From CAMBDR01 sp046597185 (GTDB taxonomy: Bacteria; Pseudomonadota; Gammaproteobacteria; Burkholderiales; Burkholderiaceae_D), in contig JBKJLF010000510.1 in assembly GCA_046597185.1 (NCBI GenBank), forward strand, positions 1-10,485: 10,485 nucleotides of DNA. The letters run 5' to 3'. The notes below the pieces were generated by a model that did no database searches, was not told the origin of the DNA, and was given only the letters and a program-made list of their open reading frames with translations. Positions within the stretch are counted from its first letter, which is position 1. Each line of letters opens with the position of its first letter. Shown in pieces: positions 1 to 6,207 of the stretch. Made by a program: the position numbers and the translations under genes.

Positions 1-983
1 TTGAAGAAATCCGCGATAAGGTCAAGGGCTTTACTGGCGTGATTTCTGACCTGGGTGGGCCAACCGCGAATATGTATCGGCTGGCCTGCAAGGAAAAAAC
101 CATTGAAGAAAGTTGCCGCCGCCTCTCTTGCGTCTACCCCACCATTTGCAGCAACCTCAATACCGATCACAGCAGCCTGATCTCGCTGTACAGAAAAGCG
201 CGCGCCTTGCCGGGAATTAAAAAGGTCCTGGTCAGCTCGGGCCTGCGCTACGATCTGGCGGTACGCTCACCCGAATATGTGAAGGAATTGGTCACCTACC
301 ACGTGGGTGGCCTGTTAAAAATCGCGCCCGAACATACCGAAGCCAATACCCTCTCAAAAATGATGAAGCCGGGCATGGGCAGCTATGACGAATTCAAAAA
401 AATGTTTGACCGCTATTCGGCCGAAGCGGGCAAAACCCAGTATTTAATCCCCTACTTTATTGCCGCCCACCCCGGCTCCAGCAATGAAGACATGCTTAAT
501 CTGGCATTATGGCTAAAGAAAAACAATTTCCGCCTCGATCAGGTACAAACCTTTGTACCCACACCGATGGCCATGGCCACCACCATGTACCACACCCGCA
601 AAAACCCCTTGCACAAGGTGACGGAAGATTCGGAAATTGTGGAAACCGCGCGCGGTGGCGAGGGGCGACGCCTGCAAAAGGCATTTTTGAAATACCACGA
701 ACCGGCCAACTGGAATATCTTGCGTGAAGGCTTGCAACAAATGGGCCGCGCCGATTTGATCGGCAATGGGGCCAAACATTTGATTCCCGCCTGGAACCCA
801 GGCGAAAGGCCGACTGGTTCGCTGCTGCGCCACAGCCAGCCAGCACCAAAAATTCAAGCGCCGCCAGTGCCTGAGCGCACGCAATCCAAGGCCGAAGCAT
901 TGGGCTTGAAATTTTCCGTACCCGCCAAGATGCGTAAAGCCGCTCCGGCCAATCAGGCCACACGCAAAAAGCCGACACGATAA
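1..983 (+). CDS. ygiQ: YgiQ family radical SAM protein, C-terminal part (5' end outside window)
   Basis: The reading frame is open from the left edge (first full codon at position 3) to TAA at 981-983, giving about 326 residues of a protein that is normally 700 or more. It matches what I know of the YgiQ/UPF0313 family: DLGGPTANMYRLAC near the start, RRLSCVYPTIC, KIAPEHTE, SKMMKPGMGSYDEFK, YLIPYFIAAHPGS, LALWLKKNNFRLDQVQTF, TTMYHTRKNPL and the closing RRLQKAFLKYHEPANW region. The radical SAM CxxxCxxC cluster motif should lie upstream of the window. What is visible is the end of the radical SAM barrel plus the C-terminal DUF3362 region, then a basic, Ala/Pro/Lys-rich tail of about 60 residues that is typically variable. 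The biochemical function of the family is not established. The gene converges on the kelch gene and shares the 1021-1055 terminator with it. A GTG at position 39 is an internal codon, not the start. Confidence 0.95.
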   Translation, partial: EEIRDKVKGFTGVISDLGGPTANMYRLACKEKTIEESCRRLSCVYPTICSNLNTDHSSLISLYRKARALPGIKKVLVSSGLRYDLAVRSPEYVKELVTYHVGGLLKIAPEHTEANTLSKMMKPGMGSYDEFKKMFDRYSAEAGKTQYLIPYFIAAHPGSSNEDMLNLALWLKKNNFRLDQVQTFVPTPMAMATTMYHTRKNPLHKVTEDSEIVETARGGEGRRLQKAFLKYHEPANWNILREGLQQMGRADLIGNGAKHLIPAWNPGERPTGSLLRHSQPAPKIQAPPVPERTQSKAEALGLKFSVPAKMRKAAPANQATRKKPTR

Positions 984-1020
984 AAATCAACGATAAGCTG
1001 GCGCGATCAACTCGCGCCGC

Positions 1021-1055
1021 AATGAAAAACGGCCCACGCAGGGCCGTTTTTCATT
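1021..1055. terminator. Bidirectional intrinsic terminator between ygiQ and the kelch gene
   Basis: A perfect inverted repeat: arm AATGAAAAACGGCCC (1021-1035), loop ACGCA (1036-1040), complementary arm 1041-1055. The GC-rich core (CGGCCC/GGGCCG) is flanked by A5 on one side and T5 on the other, so each strand gives a GC stem followed by a U run. It sits 37 nt after the ygiQ stop and 37 nt after the stop of the convergent kelch gene, the right place to end both transcripts. Confidence 0.92.
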
Positions 1056-1091
1056 CAATGATGCGTTTTGCCATCATTTTTACTGCAAGTT

Positions 1092-2833
1092 TTATTGTGT
1101 CAGGTTGAGCGTATAAGCACCGGTTCTACCCGCGCCATAACTGGTGACTTCAATCGTGTACACGCCGCTACTACCCGCTGGCAAAGTAAAGCTGCCAGTG
1201 GATGCCGGGATACGCGAATTGTAGCCGCCACCGCCATCATCGTCCGACTTGATGACGATGCCGGAAGGATCACGCAGATACAGATAGGTATCAAACGCAG
1301 GCGAAGTCAGCAAAATGGTTACGGCACGACCAGGCGCGCTGGTAAAGGTGTAGCGGTCGGTATAGTACCCGCTGCCACGCGCACCGGTTGGGCAAGTTGA
1401 CGATTGCAAATAACCGTTGATGGCGACACCACTACTGATTGGCGTGCCGCAAACAGGCGCTGGCGGCGTGGTGCCGGCTTGATTCAAACTAATCGACAAC
1501 AAGGGACCTGCCCCGATAACATAAGCCGTTGTGCTGCGCGGCGTACCCGTATTGGCGGCCACCGTATAGTTGATGATCGCTGTACCACTGCCAGTCAAGC
1601 TGGAACTGACGCTCATCCAGGCAGGAATCGAACTCAAACTCCAGTTACAACTACTATTGGCATTGATGCTGAAACTGCCGGCACTGCCTCCAATGGGCAA
1701 GCTGATGCTGTTCGGGTTCACGCTCCAGGTGAGGCAAGGGTTGGCTTCCTGATTAAAGACCATGGTTTTGGCATAGCCCGGCCCACTCAATTGGCCCGAC
1801 GCGCTACGTGCCCCACCAAGGCTGCCAGAAACCACATTGGCCGCCACGTTGAAGGAAAAACGGCCATTGCCCGTGCCGCTGCTGGCCGATGTCGCAGTAA
1901 TCCACGATGGCAAACCGCTAACGCTCCATGGGCAAGTGGCGGGTGCCGTCACTTGCACCACGCCAGAACCGGCTGCGGCCGTGTAGTTAAACACATCGGC
2001 CGCCGGATCATAAATTTCACTGGTATTCAGAAAAGAACCATTAGAACCGCCTGCGACCAAAACTTTACCATCAGGCAACAAAACCGGAACTGATTGGTAG
2101 CGGGTGGCGGCCATGGAACCTGTTTCAGTCCACTGATTGGTAACCGGGTCCCAGATTTCAGCCCGACGGCTATAACCATTGGCAGAGCCGCCCACTTTCA
2201 ACACCCGGCCATCAGCCAGCACCACCACCCCGTGCCAACCCGTTGCTTCCACCAAGTTACCGGTTTTGGTAAAAACACCCGTTTGCGGATCGAACACTTC
2301 GCCATAACTACTGCCACCGCCATAGCCATCGGTATTCATGACAAAAACCCGGCCATCAGGCAATAGTCTGGCCGTGGTACGGTAACGGGAAGCATTCATG
2401 TTGCCCGTCGCACTCCACTGGCCAGTGGCAGGATCATAGATTTCTGCCGTATTAGTGTCCGACTGGGAGGTGCCGGCAAACCCACCCATAACCAGTACCC
2501 TGCCATCTTTGAGAGTGACTGCGCCATGCTCCATGCGCCCGGACAGCATTGACCCGGTGGCGGTGAAAACACCCGTTGCCGGATCATAGATTTCAGCACT
2601 GGCAAAAAGCGGGATGGCCGATGAAACCGTCCCCCACTTAACAGGATGCGCCCATCCGCCAGGGTGCTGGCTTGATGAAACATACGGGCAACCGTCATCG
2701 TACCCGTGGTAACGGTAGCGTGTGCGGGTAAGGCGGAAACGGCTAACAGAACTGAAAAGGAAGCGGCCAAAATCTGGCGCAATGAATGAGATGGGATTTT
2801 GTTTGTACGTGCTACGGCGCGTGTTGAAAACAA
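1092..2833 (-). CDS. Secreted Kelch-repeat / BACON / PPC domain protein, interrupted by an apparent frameshift
   Basis: Read across one missing base near 2631-2635 this is a 580-residue exported protein. The start is TTG at 2833, preceded at 6 nt by AGGAG (2840-2844); no ATG lies nearby. Residues 1-39 are a signal peptide (hydrophobic LAASFSVLLAVSAL, cleavage after AHA). Residues about 42-285 hold five Kelch-type units, each with (S/A)EIYDPATG..W..TGSM and DGRVLV.GG; the N-terminal half-unit and the last half-unit would close the propeller. Residues about 288-365 and 367-453 are two BACON/Ig-like domains (CPWSVSGLPSWI and CNWSLSSIPAWM). Residues about 463-580 are a bacterial pre-peptidase C-terminal (PPC) domain (DRYTFTSAPGRAV, FDTYLYLRDPSG, SDDDGGGG). 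Known roles of these domains suggest surface or extracellular carbohydrate or protein binding; no catalytic residues are seen. Without correction, the only long downstream frame begins at ATG 2549 and has no signal peptide. Confidence 0.82.
2631..2635 (-). other. Frameshift site in the kelch gene (G5 run on coding strand)
   Basis: Upstream of this run the frame reads TLADGRILLSGG; downstream the same frame turns into unrelated sequence (RFHRPSRFLPVL). The Kelch homology continues one frame over as TVSSAIPLFASAEIYDPATG. Adding one G to the GGGGG run restores LLSGG-x-TVSS and a single 580-codon frame. A one-base loss in a homopolymer may be a real mutation, slippage-based switching, or a sequencing error. 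Confidence 0.85.
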
Positions 2834-2884
2834 TATTTTCTCCTGGATAAGGTGAAGGTTGAGTTGAATTTCAAACGATGCGAC

Positions 2885-2913
2885 ATCATAGCCTATTTAT
2901 TGCCGCATATCAA
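2885..2913 (-). promoter_or_regulatory. Sigma70-type promoter of the kelch gene
   Basis: On the - strand, TTGATA (2908-2913) and TATGAT (2885-2890) each match 5 of 6 consensus bases and are separated by exactly 17 bp (2891-2907). Transcription would start near 2878, leaving a leader of about 45 nt that contains the AGGAG ribosome site before the TTG start at 2833. It lies in the 171-nt gap after the chemoreceptor gene, so the kelch gene is probably transcribed independently. I see no convincing intrinsic terminator for the chemoreceptor gene in this gap. Confidence 0.65.
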
Positions 2914-3004
2914 CAAAAATATTGCCGAAAGACATGACTTGCCGCGCCGATTGCAATGGCTATTTGCGGCGGGCGAGCTCAACACGCAGCCAAAAAACGC
3001 AGCC

Positions 3005-4951
3005 TCAAGCACGCATCAGCCCTCCCTTATACTCTGTCAACTTGAAGACACTCACCACCTGCAATAATTTATCTGCCTGATCGCGCATGGCAGAGGCAGC
3101 GGCGGCGGCTTCTTCCACCAGCGCCGCATTTTGCTGGGTCGCATCATCCATTTGGGTAATTGCAATATTGATTTGTTCGATACCGGAAGTTTGTTCTGCA
3201 CTGGCCTGGGTAATATCGCCCATGATATCGGTCACCTGCTTGACACTGGCGACGATTTCCTGCATCGTTGTGCCAGCCTGATCCACCAATTTGCTGCCGC
3301 TATCGACTTTTTCTACCGAGTCATTGATCAGCGCTTTGATTTCCTTGGCAGCACTGGCAGAACGCTGGGCCAAGGAGCGCACTTCCGCTGCCACCACCGC
3401 AAAGCCACGCCCTTGCTCGCCGGCACGCGCCGCCTCGACTGCGGCATTGAGCGCCAAAATGTTGGTTTGAAAGGCAATACCATCAATCACGCTAATAATA
3501 TCGGCGATTTTGTGCGCCGATTCATTAATCGATCCCATCGTCGTCACGACTTGGCTCACCACCGCCCCACCCTTGCTCGCGACATCCTGCGCCGATTGCG
3601 CCATCCGGTTGGCCTGGATCGCATGTTCCGCGTTTTGCTTGACGGTGGCCGCCAATTGTTCCATGGATGACGCAGTTTCTTCGAGCGAACTGGCTTGTTG
3701 TTCGGTGCGTCCCGACAAATCCAGGTTGCCCGCTTCAATTTGCGCCGATGCGGTCGCAATAGCATCCGTACCAGAGCGCACTTGCCGCACAATACCCACC
3801 AGGTTTTCCCGCATATGCTTCATCGCCTCTTGCAAGTGGCCGACTTCATCGCTCGATTCCACCGTCACCTCCCAGGTTAAATCACCTTGCGCCACGTGGT
3901 CGGCAGTAATGATGGCTTTTTGCAACGGTTGCGTAATCGAGCGCACAATGATCAGACACAGCCAGGCCGTCAAAGCAAGTAAGGCCATGACGACCGCCAT
4001 GAGCGTGTAAAAAGTTGAAGTCAGCGTATCAATCCGCGCCTGTAATAATTTGCTTAATTCGCCCAGCAATAATTCATTGGTTTTGATTTGGGTAGCAATG
4101 GCCTCGCTCACGCCGGCAAAGTACTGTGCAGGGGCATAACTGATTTGTTCGGCTTTGAGGATGTTTTGCTCAGTGAGTGCCAGCATTTTCTTGCTCATGC
4201 CGTCTTCAAGTTGTACCAGCTCACTTAATTTCCCTTTCAACCCGACATTGGCATTGGCAACTTTATTTAAGGCAACCCGATTCGCGTCATAAGCATCCCC
4301 CACCCGGCCAAGTAAAGAAGCGAGTGCGATTTTATCGTCGAACTCCGCCTTTTTGGCCGCCAAAATGCCCGCCCCTTTACCACGCAAACGCGCCAGCGTT
4401 TCAATCATGGCGGGGCCACGCAATAAGGTGACATCAATCAAATAATAGGTTTCAAATTCCGGGTCCAGACTTAAACCATAATAATCGACCAGAAAATCGC
4501 CAAAATTCATTAAACTTGCCACTTGGCTACTGTGCGCGGCAAAGCTCTCTTGCGGCGTGCCTTGGGTCGCTTTATTCAGCACCCCCACCCAATCGCCCTT
4601 GTGTTGCCGCCAGGCATCATTGATGGCGCGATTATCCATTTGTTTGATGATTTCTTGCAATTGCAGTAGAGCCTGTTCGACTTCTTGCTGCTTGGCACCC
4701 CGCCCGGTTTTGGCCGTGGCATCGCCAGAGAGGGCCATATTACTAAGGCCCCGGTGTTGTTGCGTTAAAAGAATCAGACCAATTGTGGCGCGCAGCGGGG
4801 GCAAACCACGCACTTCCTGCCGCGCAGCCTGGATGGACTTGTTTGCCTCATGCACATACAGGCCCAAAGGCACCGCCAATGCAATCGCACCAAGCAACGC
4901 CAAAACACTAAATTTTTGCCACAACAACAATCTGGAAAGTATCGCTTTCAT
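3005..4951 (-). CDS. Methyl-accepting chemotaxis protein (transmembrane chemoreceptor)
   Basis: A 648-residue chemoreceptor that senses a periplasmic stimulus and controls CheA through CheW. ATG at 4951 is preceded at 7 nt by a perfect AGGAGG (4959-4964). TM1 spans about residues 13-34. A helical periplasmic domain covers about 35-313 (ends of both helical halves visible, with LDPEFETYYLIDVTLLRGP around 162-180); it resembles four-helix or NIT-like sensor bundles, and the ligand cannot be inferred. TM2 is about 314-336, HAMP about 337-389 (ITQPLQKAI, DEVGHLQEAM). The cytoplasmic hairpin has Tsr-like methylation helices (EQQASSLEETASSMEQLAAT at 417-436; LVEEAAAAASAM near 611-622) and the highly conserved tip IDGIAFQTNILALNAAVEAA through GRGFAVVAAEVRSLAQRSA at about 489-533. 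There is no C-terminal NWETF-type CheR/CheB tether; the protein ends shortly after the coiled coil. No che genes are in view, so this is probably an orphan receptor locus. Confidence 0.97.
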   Translation of the reverse strand: MKAILSRLLLWQKFSVLALLGAIALAVPLGLYVHEANKSIQAARQEVRGLPPLRATIGLILLTQQHRGLSNMALSGDATAKTGRGAKQQEVEQALLQLQEIIKQMDNRAINDAWRQHKGDWVGVLNKATQGTPQESFAAHSSQVASLMNFGDFLVDYYGLSLDPEFETYYLIDVTLLRGPAMIETLARLRGKGAGILAAKKAEFDDKIALASLLGRVGDAYDANRVALNKVANANVGLKGKLSELVQLEDGMSKKMLALTEQNILKAEQISYAPAQYFAGVSEAIATQIKTNELLLGELSKLLQARIDTLTSTFYTLMAVVMALLALTAWLCLIIVRSITQPLQKAIITADHVAQGDLTWEVTVESSDEVGHLQEAMKHMRENLVGIVRQVRSGTDAIATASAQIEAGNLDLSGRTEQQASSLEETASSMEQLAATVKQNAEHAIQANRMAQSAQDVASKGGAVVSQVVTTMGSINESAHKIADIISVIDGIAFQTNILALNAAVEAARAGEQGRGFAVVAAEVRSLAQRSASAAKEIKALINDSVEKVDSGSKLVDQAGTTMQEIVASVKQVTDIMGDITQASAEQTSGIEQINIAITQMDDATQQNAALVEEAAAAASAMRDQADKLLQVVSVFKLTEYKGGLMRA

Positions 4952-5168
4952 CTTGAAGCCTCCTTGCCAGCAAGTTTAACGGCTCAATATGGCCATTTTG
5001 CTGTCATGGCGAAATATATTTAAACATGATGTTCAAAAGAAGCTTTCCGGGCCAGCCTGTTGGCGGCAAGACCATGCCCGGCAGTGGTGAAATCGCATCG
5101 TTTCATGAGCGATGCGGATGAATGCTGATGGATACTGATGGATACTGATGGATACTGATGGATACTGA
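4952..5168 (-). promoter_or_regulatory. 217-nt intergenic leader of the chemoreceptor gene
   Basis: This gap holds the AGGAGG site for the chemoreceptor (4959-4964), a short dyad AACAT-G-ATGTT (5023-5033), a 7-bp hairpin CGCATCG/CGATGCG (5094-5100 and 5110-5116, 9-nt loop, no U tract) and most of a 10-bp tandem repeat. An AT-rich stretch near 5011-5024 (TATATT on the - strand) could hold a -10 element, but I find no well-spaced -35 and no clear sigma28 (flagellar) promoter, so the start site is left open. Confidence 0.35.
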
Positions 5169-5170
5169 TT
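5111..5170. repeat. 10-bp tandem repeat, unit GATACTGATG, about six copies
   Basis: Six consecutive 10-bp units: gatgcggatg, aatgctgatg, three identical gatactgatg (5131-5160) and gatactgatt. Divergence is confined to the ends, as expected from slippage-driven growth. The right-hand unit overlaps the first two bases of the TAA stop (5169-5171, read on the - strand) of the regulator gene, so copy-number change would alter the spacing to the chemoreceptor gene, not the protein. The period is close to one helical turn. Confidence 0.9.
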
Positions 5171-5669
5171 AATACGCGACGCTGAATTGGTGTTGCGCAT
5201 CGCGATACAGCTCGTTCGGCAGGCTGATCGCATCCTGACCCAAAGCAGCACTGGTGCGCACTGAGCCAAATTCAACGCGTTTGAAAACGGGCCAATAAGT
5301 GCCCACCGGAATGGAAAAATTCACCTTCACCTGATTCGGATAGCAGGCGTAAAACTGTGCCAGCCGTTGGCGCAAACGGCCAACCTGAATCCGCACCACC
5401 GGATCACTGGCCGGGTAGTAATCAGCAGGATTACGATCAAACACTTCCAGCGCAATCGCATATTCACAAGTATTGCGTCGGCTGCCGGCGATGCCTTGTT
5501 CAACCAGATAGCGCAACAGGCGACACATGCGGCGCGCACGGAAGAAAACATTGCTACGTAAAATCTGCTCCAGGGCAAGGTGAATTTCTTCGTGCGATAG
5601 GTTCGTGGATGAGGAATGGGAATGAACGACCATTCTATCCAATTCAGGTGCAAATTCATAAGCTGGCAT
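5169..5669 (-). CDS. Stand-alone winged-helix-like regulatory domain protein
   Basis: A 166-residue protein starting at ATG 5669, with GGAG (5676-5679) 6 nt upstream. Residues about 27-129 (LSHEEIHLALEQILRSNVFF, RRMCRLLRYLVEQGIAG, EYAIALEVFDRNPADY, DPVVRIQVGRLRQRLAQFYA, FSIPVGTYWPVF) match a domain I know from the N-termini of larger proteins, where it precedes TPR, WD40/PD40 or cyclase modules and is thought to act as an OmpR/CadC-like winged helix. The GRLRQRL segment would be the basic recognition helix and the IPVGTYWPVF strand the wing. Here nothing follows it except about 37 poorly conserved residues, and no membrane segment is present. DNA binding is inferred from the fold resemblance; no target is known. 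The 5' side is a long non-coding region and the 3' end abuts a tandem repeat. Confidence 0.78.
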   Translation of the reverse strand: MPAYEFAPELDRMVVHSHSSSTNLSHEEIHLALEQILRSNVFFRARRMCRLLRYLVEQGIAGSRRNTCEYAIALEVFDRNPADYYPASDPVVRIQVGRLRQRLAQFYACYPNQVKVNFSIPVGTYWPVFKRVEFGSVRTSAALGQDAISLPNELYRDAQHQFSVAY

Positions 5670-5702
5670 AATAATCTCCGGTACAAAACAAGTCTCTCAA
5701 AT

Positions 5703-5729
5703 GGTCCAGCGCAATCAGGTTCTGGGACC
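5703..5729 (-). promoter_or_regulatory. Possible leader hairpin upstream of the winged-helix gene
   Basis: On the - strand transcript, GGTCCCAG and CTGGACC pair with a single-base bulge around a 12-nt loop, ending 23 nt before the GGAG ribosome site. There is no U run, so it is not a classic terminator. It may be a leader structure or chance. Confidence 0.25.
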
Positions 5730-5904
5730 GCTGTATTTTTCACGAGAGCAGGCGGCTTGTTTTGCGCTTAGCGCGCTATTTATGCCATGCCTCGTTGGTC
5801 CATGTATGTAAGATAACGAGATTGGCGTTGCAGTGCGAACACATGTCATAACACTAAATAACAGTTGATAACGACAAGACCAACGGTAATCACAAGGCAA
5901 CATG

Positions 5905-5928
5905 GCGAGGGTGACAGCGAGGGTGACA
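5905..5928. repeat. 12-bp tandem duplication GCGAGGGTGACA x2
   Basis: Two perfect head-to-tail copies (5905-5916 and 5917-5928), followed by a further GC. It lies about 240 bp upstream of the winged-helix gene start. Two identical sites spaced about one turn apart would suit binding of a dimeric or tandem regulator, but the role is unknown. Confidence 0.75.
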
Positions 5929-6066
5929 GCATAGTTGATGCCATTTTGATACCTAAAAAACTTTACCAGACAAAATTTAAAAAAAAACGAGCCACTGTTG
6001 TCAAAAAGACTTTTTCAGCACACAAGCACCAATCTTAAGGTCACTAATATGGGAAAAACATCCCTA

Positions 6067-6112
6067 CCAATTCATTTCCACATGGAAATAGATCCGTATG
6101 TAATGGAATTGG
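6067..6112. repeat. Palindrome ATTTCCACATGGAAAT nested in an outer inverted repeat
   Basis: The inner dyad has two 7-bp arms ATTTCCA/TGGAAAT (6074-6080, 6083-6089) around CA. It is flanked by a second complementary pair, CCAATTC (6067-6073) and GAATTGG (6106-6112). The arrangement can fold as a compound hairpin in RNA or act as an operator-like dyad in DNA. It lies 96-141 nt past the stop of the c-di-GMP enzyme gene. Confidence 0.5.
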
Positions 6113-6170
6113 CACCGGTGTAATGCAGCGTGGGTTTGGGTGGATTTGGGTTGGTTGGTGTACAGATTGA
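6113..6170 (-). terminator. Candidate Rho-dependent terminator (C-rich, G-free) after the c-di-GMP enzyme gene
   Basis: Positions 6131-6160 contain no C on the + strand (16 G, 13 T, 1 A), so the - strand transcript carries 30 nt with 16 C, 13 A, one U and no G, starting 47 nt after the stop codon. C-rich, G-poor, unstructured RNA just past a gene end is what Rho loading sites look like, and no intrinsic terminator is visible nearby. The opposite strand has three GGG runs and could instead matter as a G-quadruplex. Confidence 0.3.
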
Positions 6171-6207
6171 AAACTTGCCCTGTATCATTTTGGCACGTGC
6201 GGCTTTG

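Larger units (their letters stand above)
5670..6207. other. 538-nt non-coding region between the c-di-GMP enzyme and the winged-helix gene
   Basis: I see no credible gene here on either strand. It contains the leader hairpin at 5703-5729, an inverted repeat CTCGTT/AACGAG (5791-5796 and 5815-5820), a 12-bp tandem duplication (5905-5928), an AT-rich core (about 5940-6020) with a run of nine A, a palindrome at 6074-6089 and a C-free G/T tract at 6131-6160. Promoter-like hexamers for the winged-helix gene exist, but none combines good boxes with good spacing. A regulatory region or a small RNA gene are both possible. Confidence 0.5.

Noticed and set aside
496..990. - strand frames opposite ygiQ (496-990, 513-884, 539-775) and + frame 509-727
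   Set aside because: Overlap the strongly conserved YgiQ coding frame completely and show no family features of their own.
1068..2366. Long + strand frames opposite the kelch gene (1068-1400, 1404-2093, 2094-2366)
   Set aside because: Antisense shadows of a clearly coding - strand frame; the translations are Arg/Thr/Ala-rich without domain resemblance and change with the codon pattern of the real gene.
2852..3067. 71-codon + strand frame starting GTG at 2852
   Set aside because: Runs through the kelch promoter and into the chemoreceptor 3' end in antisense; its only purine-rich upstream sequence is not a convincing ribosome site.
4998..5027. Flagellar sigma28 promoter for the chemoreceptor gene
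   Set aside because: A TAAA is present on the - strand, but the octamer 15 nt further matches the GCCGATAA consensus at only about three positions.
5111..5170. Repeat array as a CRISPR
   Set aside because: Units are 10 bp, directly adjacent and without spacers; no cas genes are present.
5033..5275. 80-codon - strand frame across the 10-bp repeat
   Set aside because: It starts inside the regulator gene in another frame and its middle is only a translation of the tandem repeat (NQYPS-like); no ribosome site.
5715..5903. 62-codon - strand frame in the long intergenic region
   Set aside because: No Shine-Dalgarno sequence, atypical composition rich in Cys/Arg/Ser, and no recognisable motif; treated as chance.
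6001..6020. AAAAAG/CTTTTT inverted repeat and nearby run of nine A as an intrinsic terminator
   Set aside because: The stem is all A-T apart from one pair with a one-base loop, so it cannot form a stable GC hairpin; the T run on the - strand is not preceded by a GC stem.
6113..6128. TTGGCACCGGTGTAATGCA-like sequence as a sigma54 promoter
   Set aside because: The GG and GC elements are 12 bases apart instead of 10, and no gene starts downstream in that orientation.
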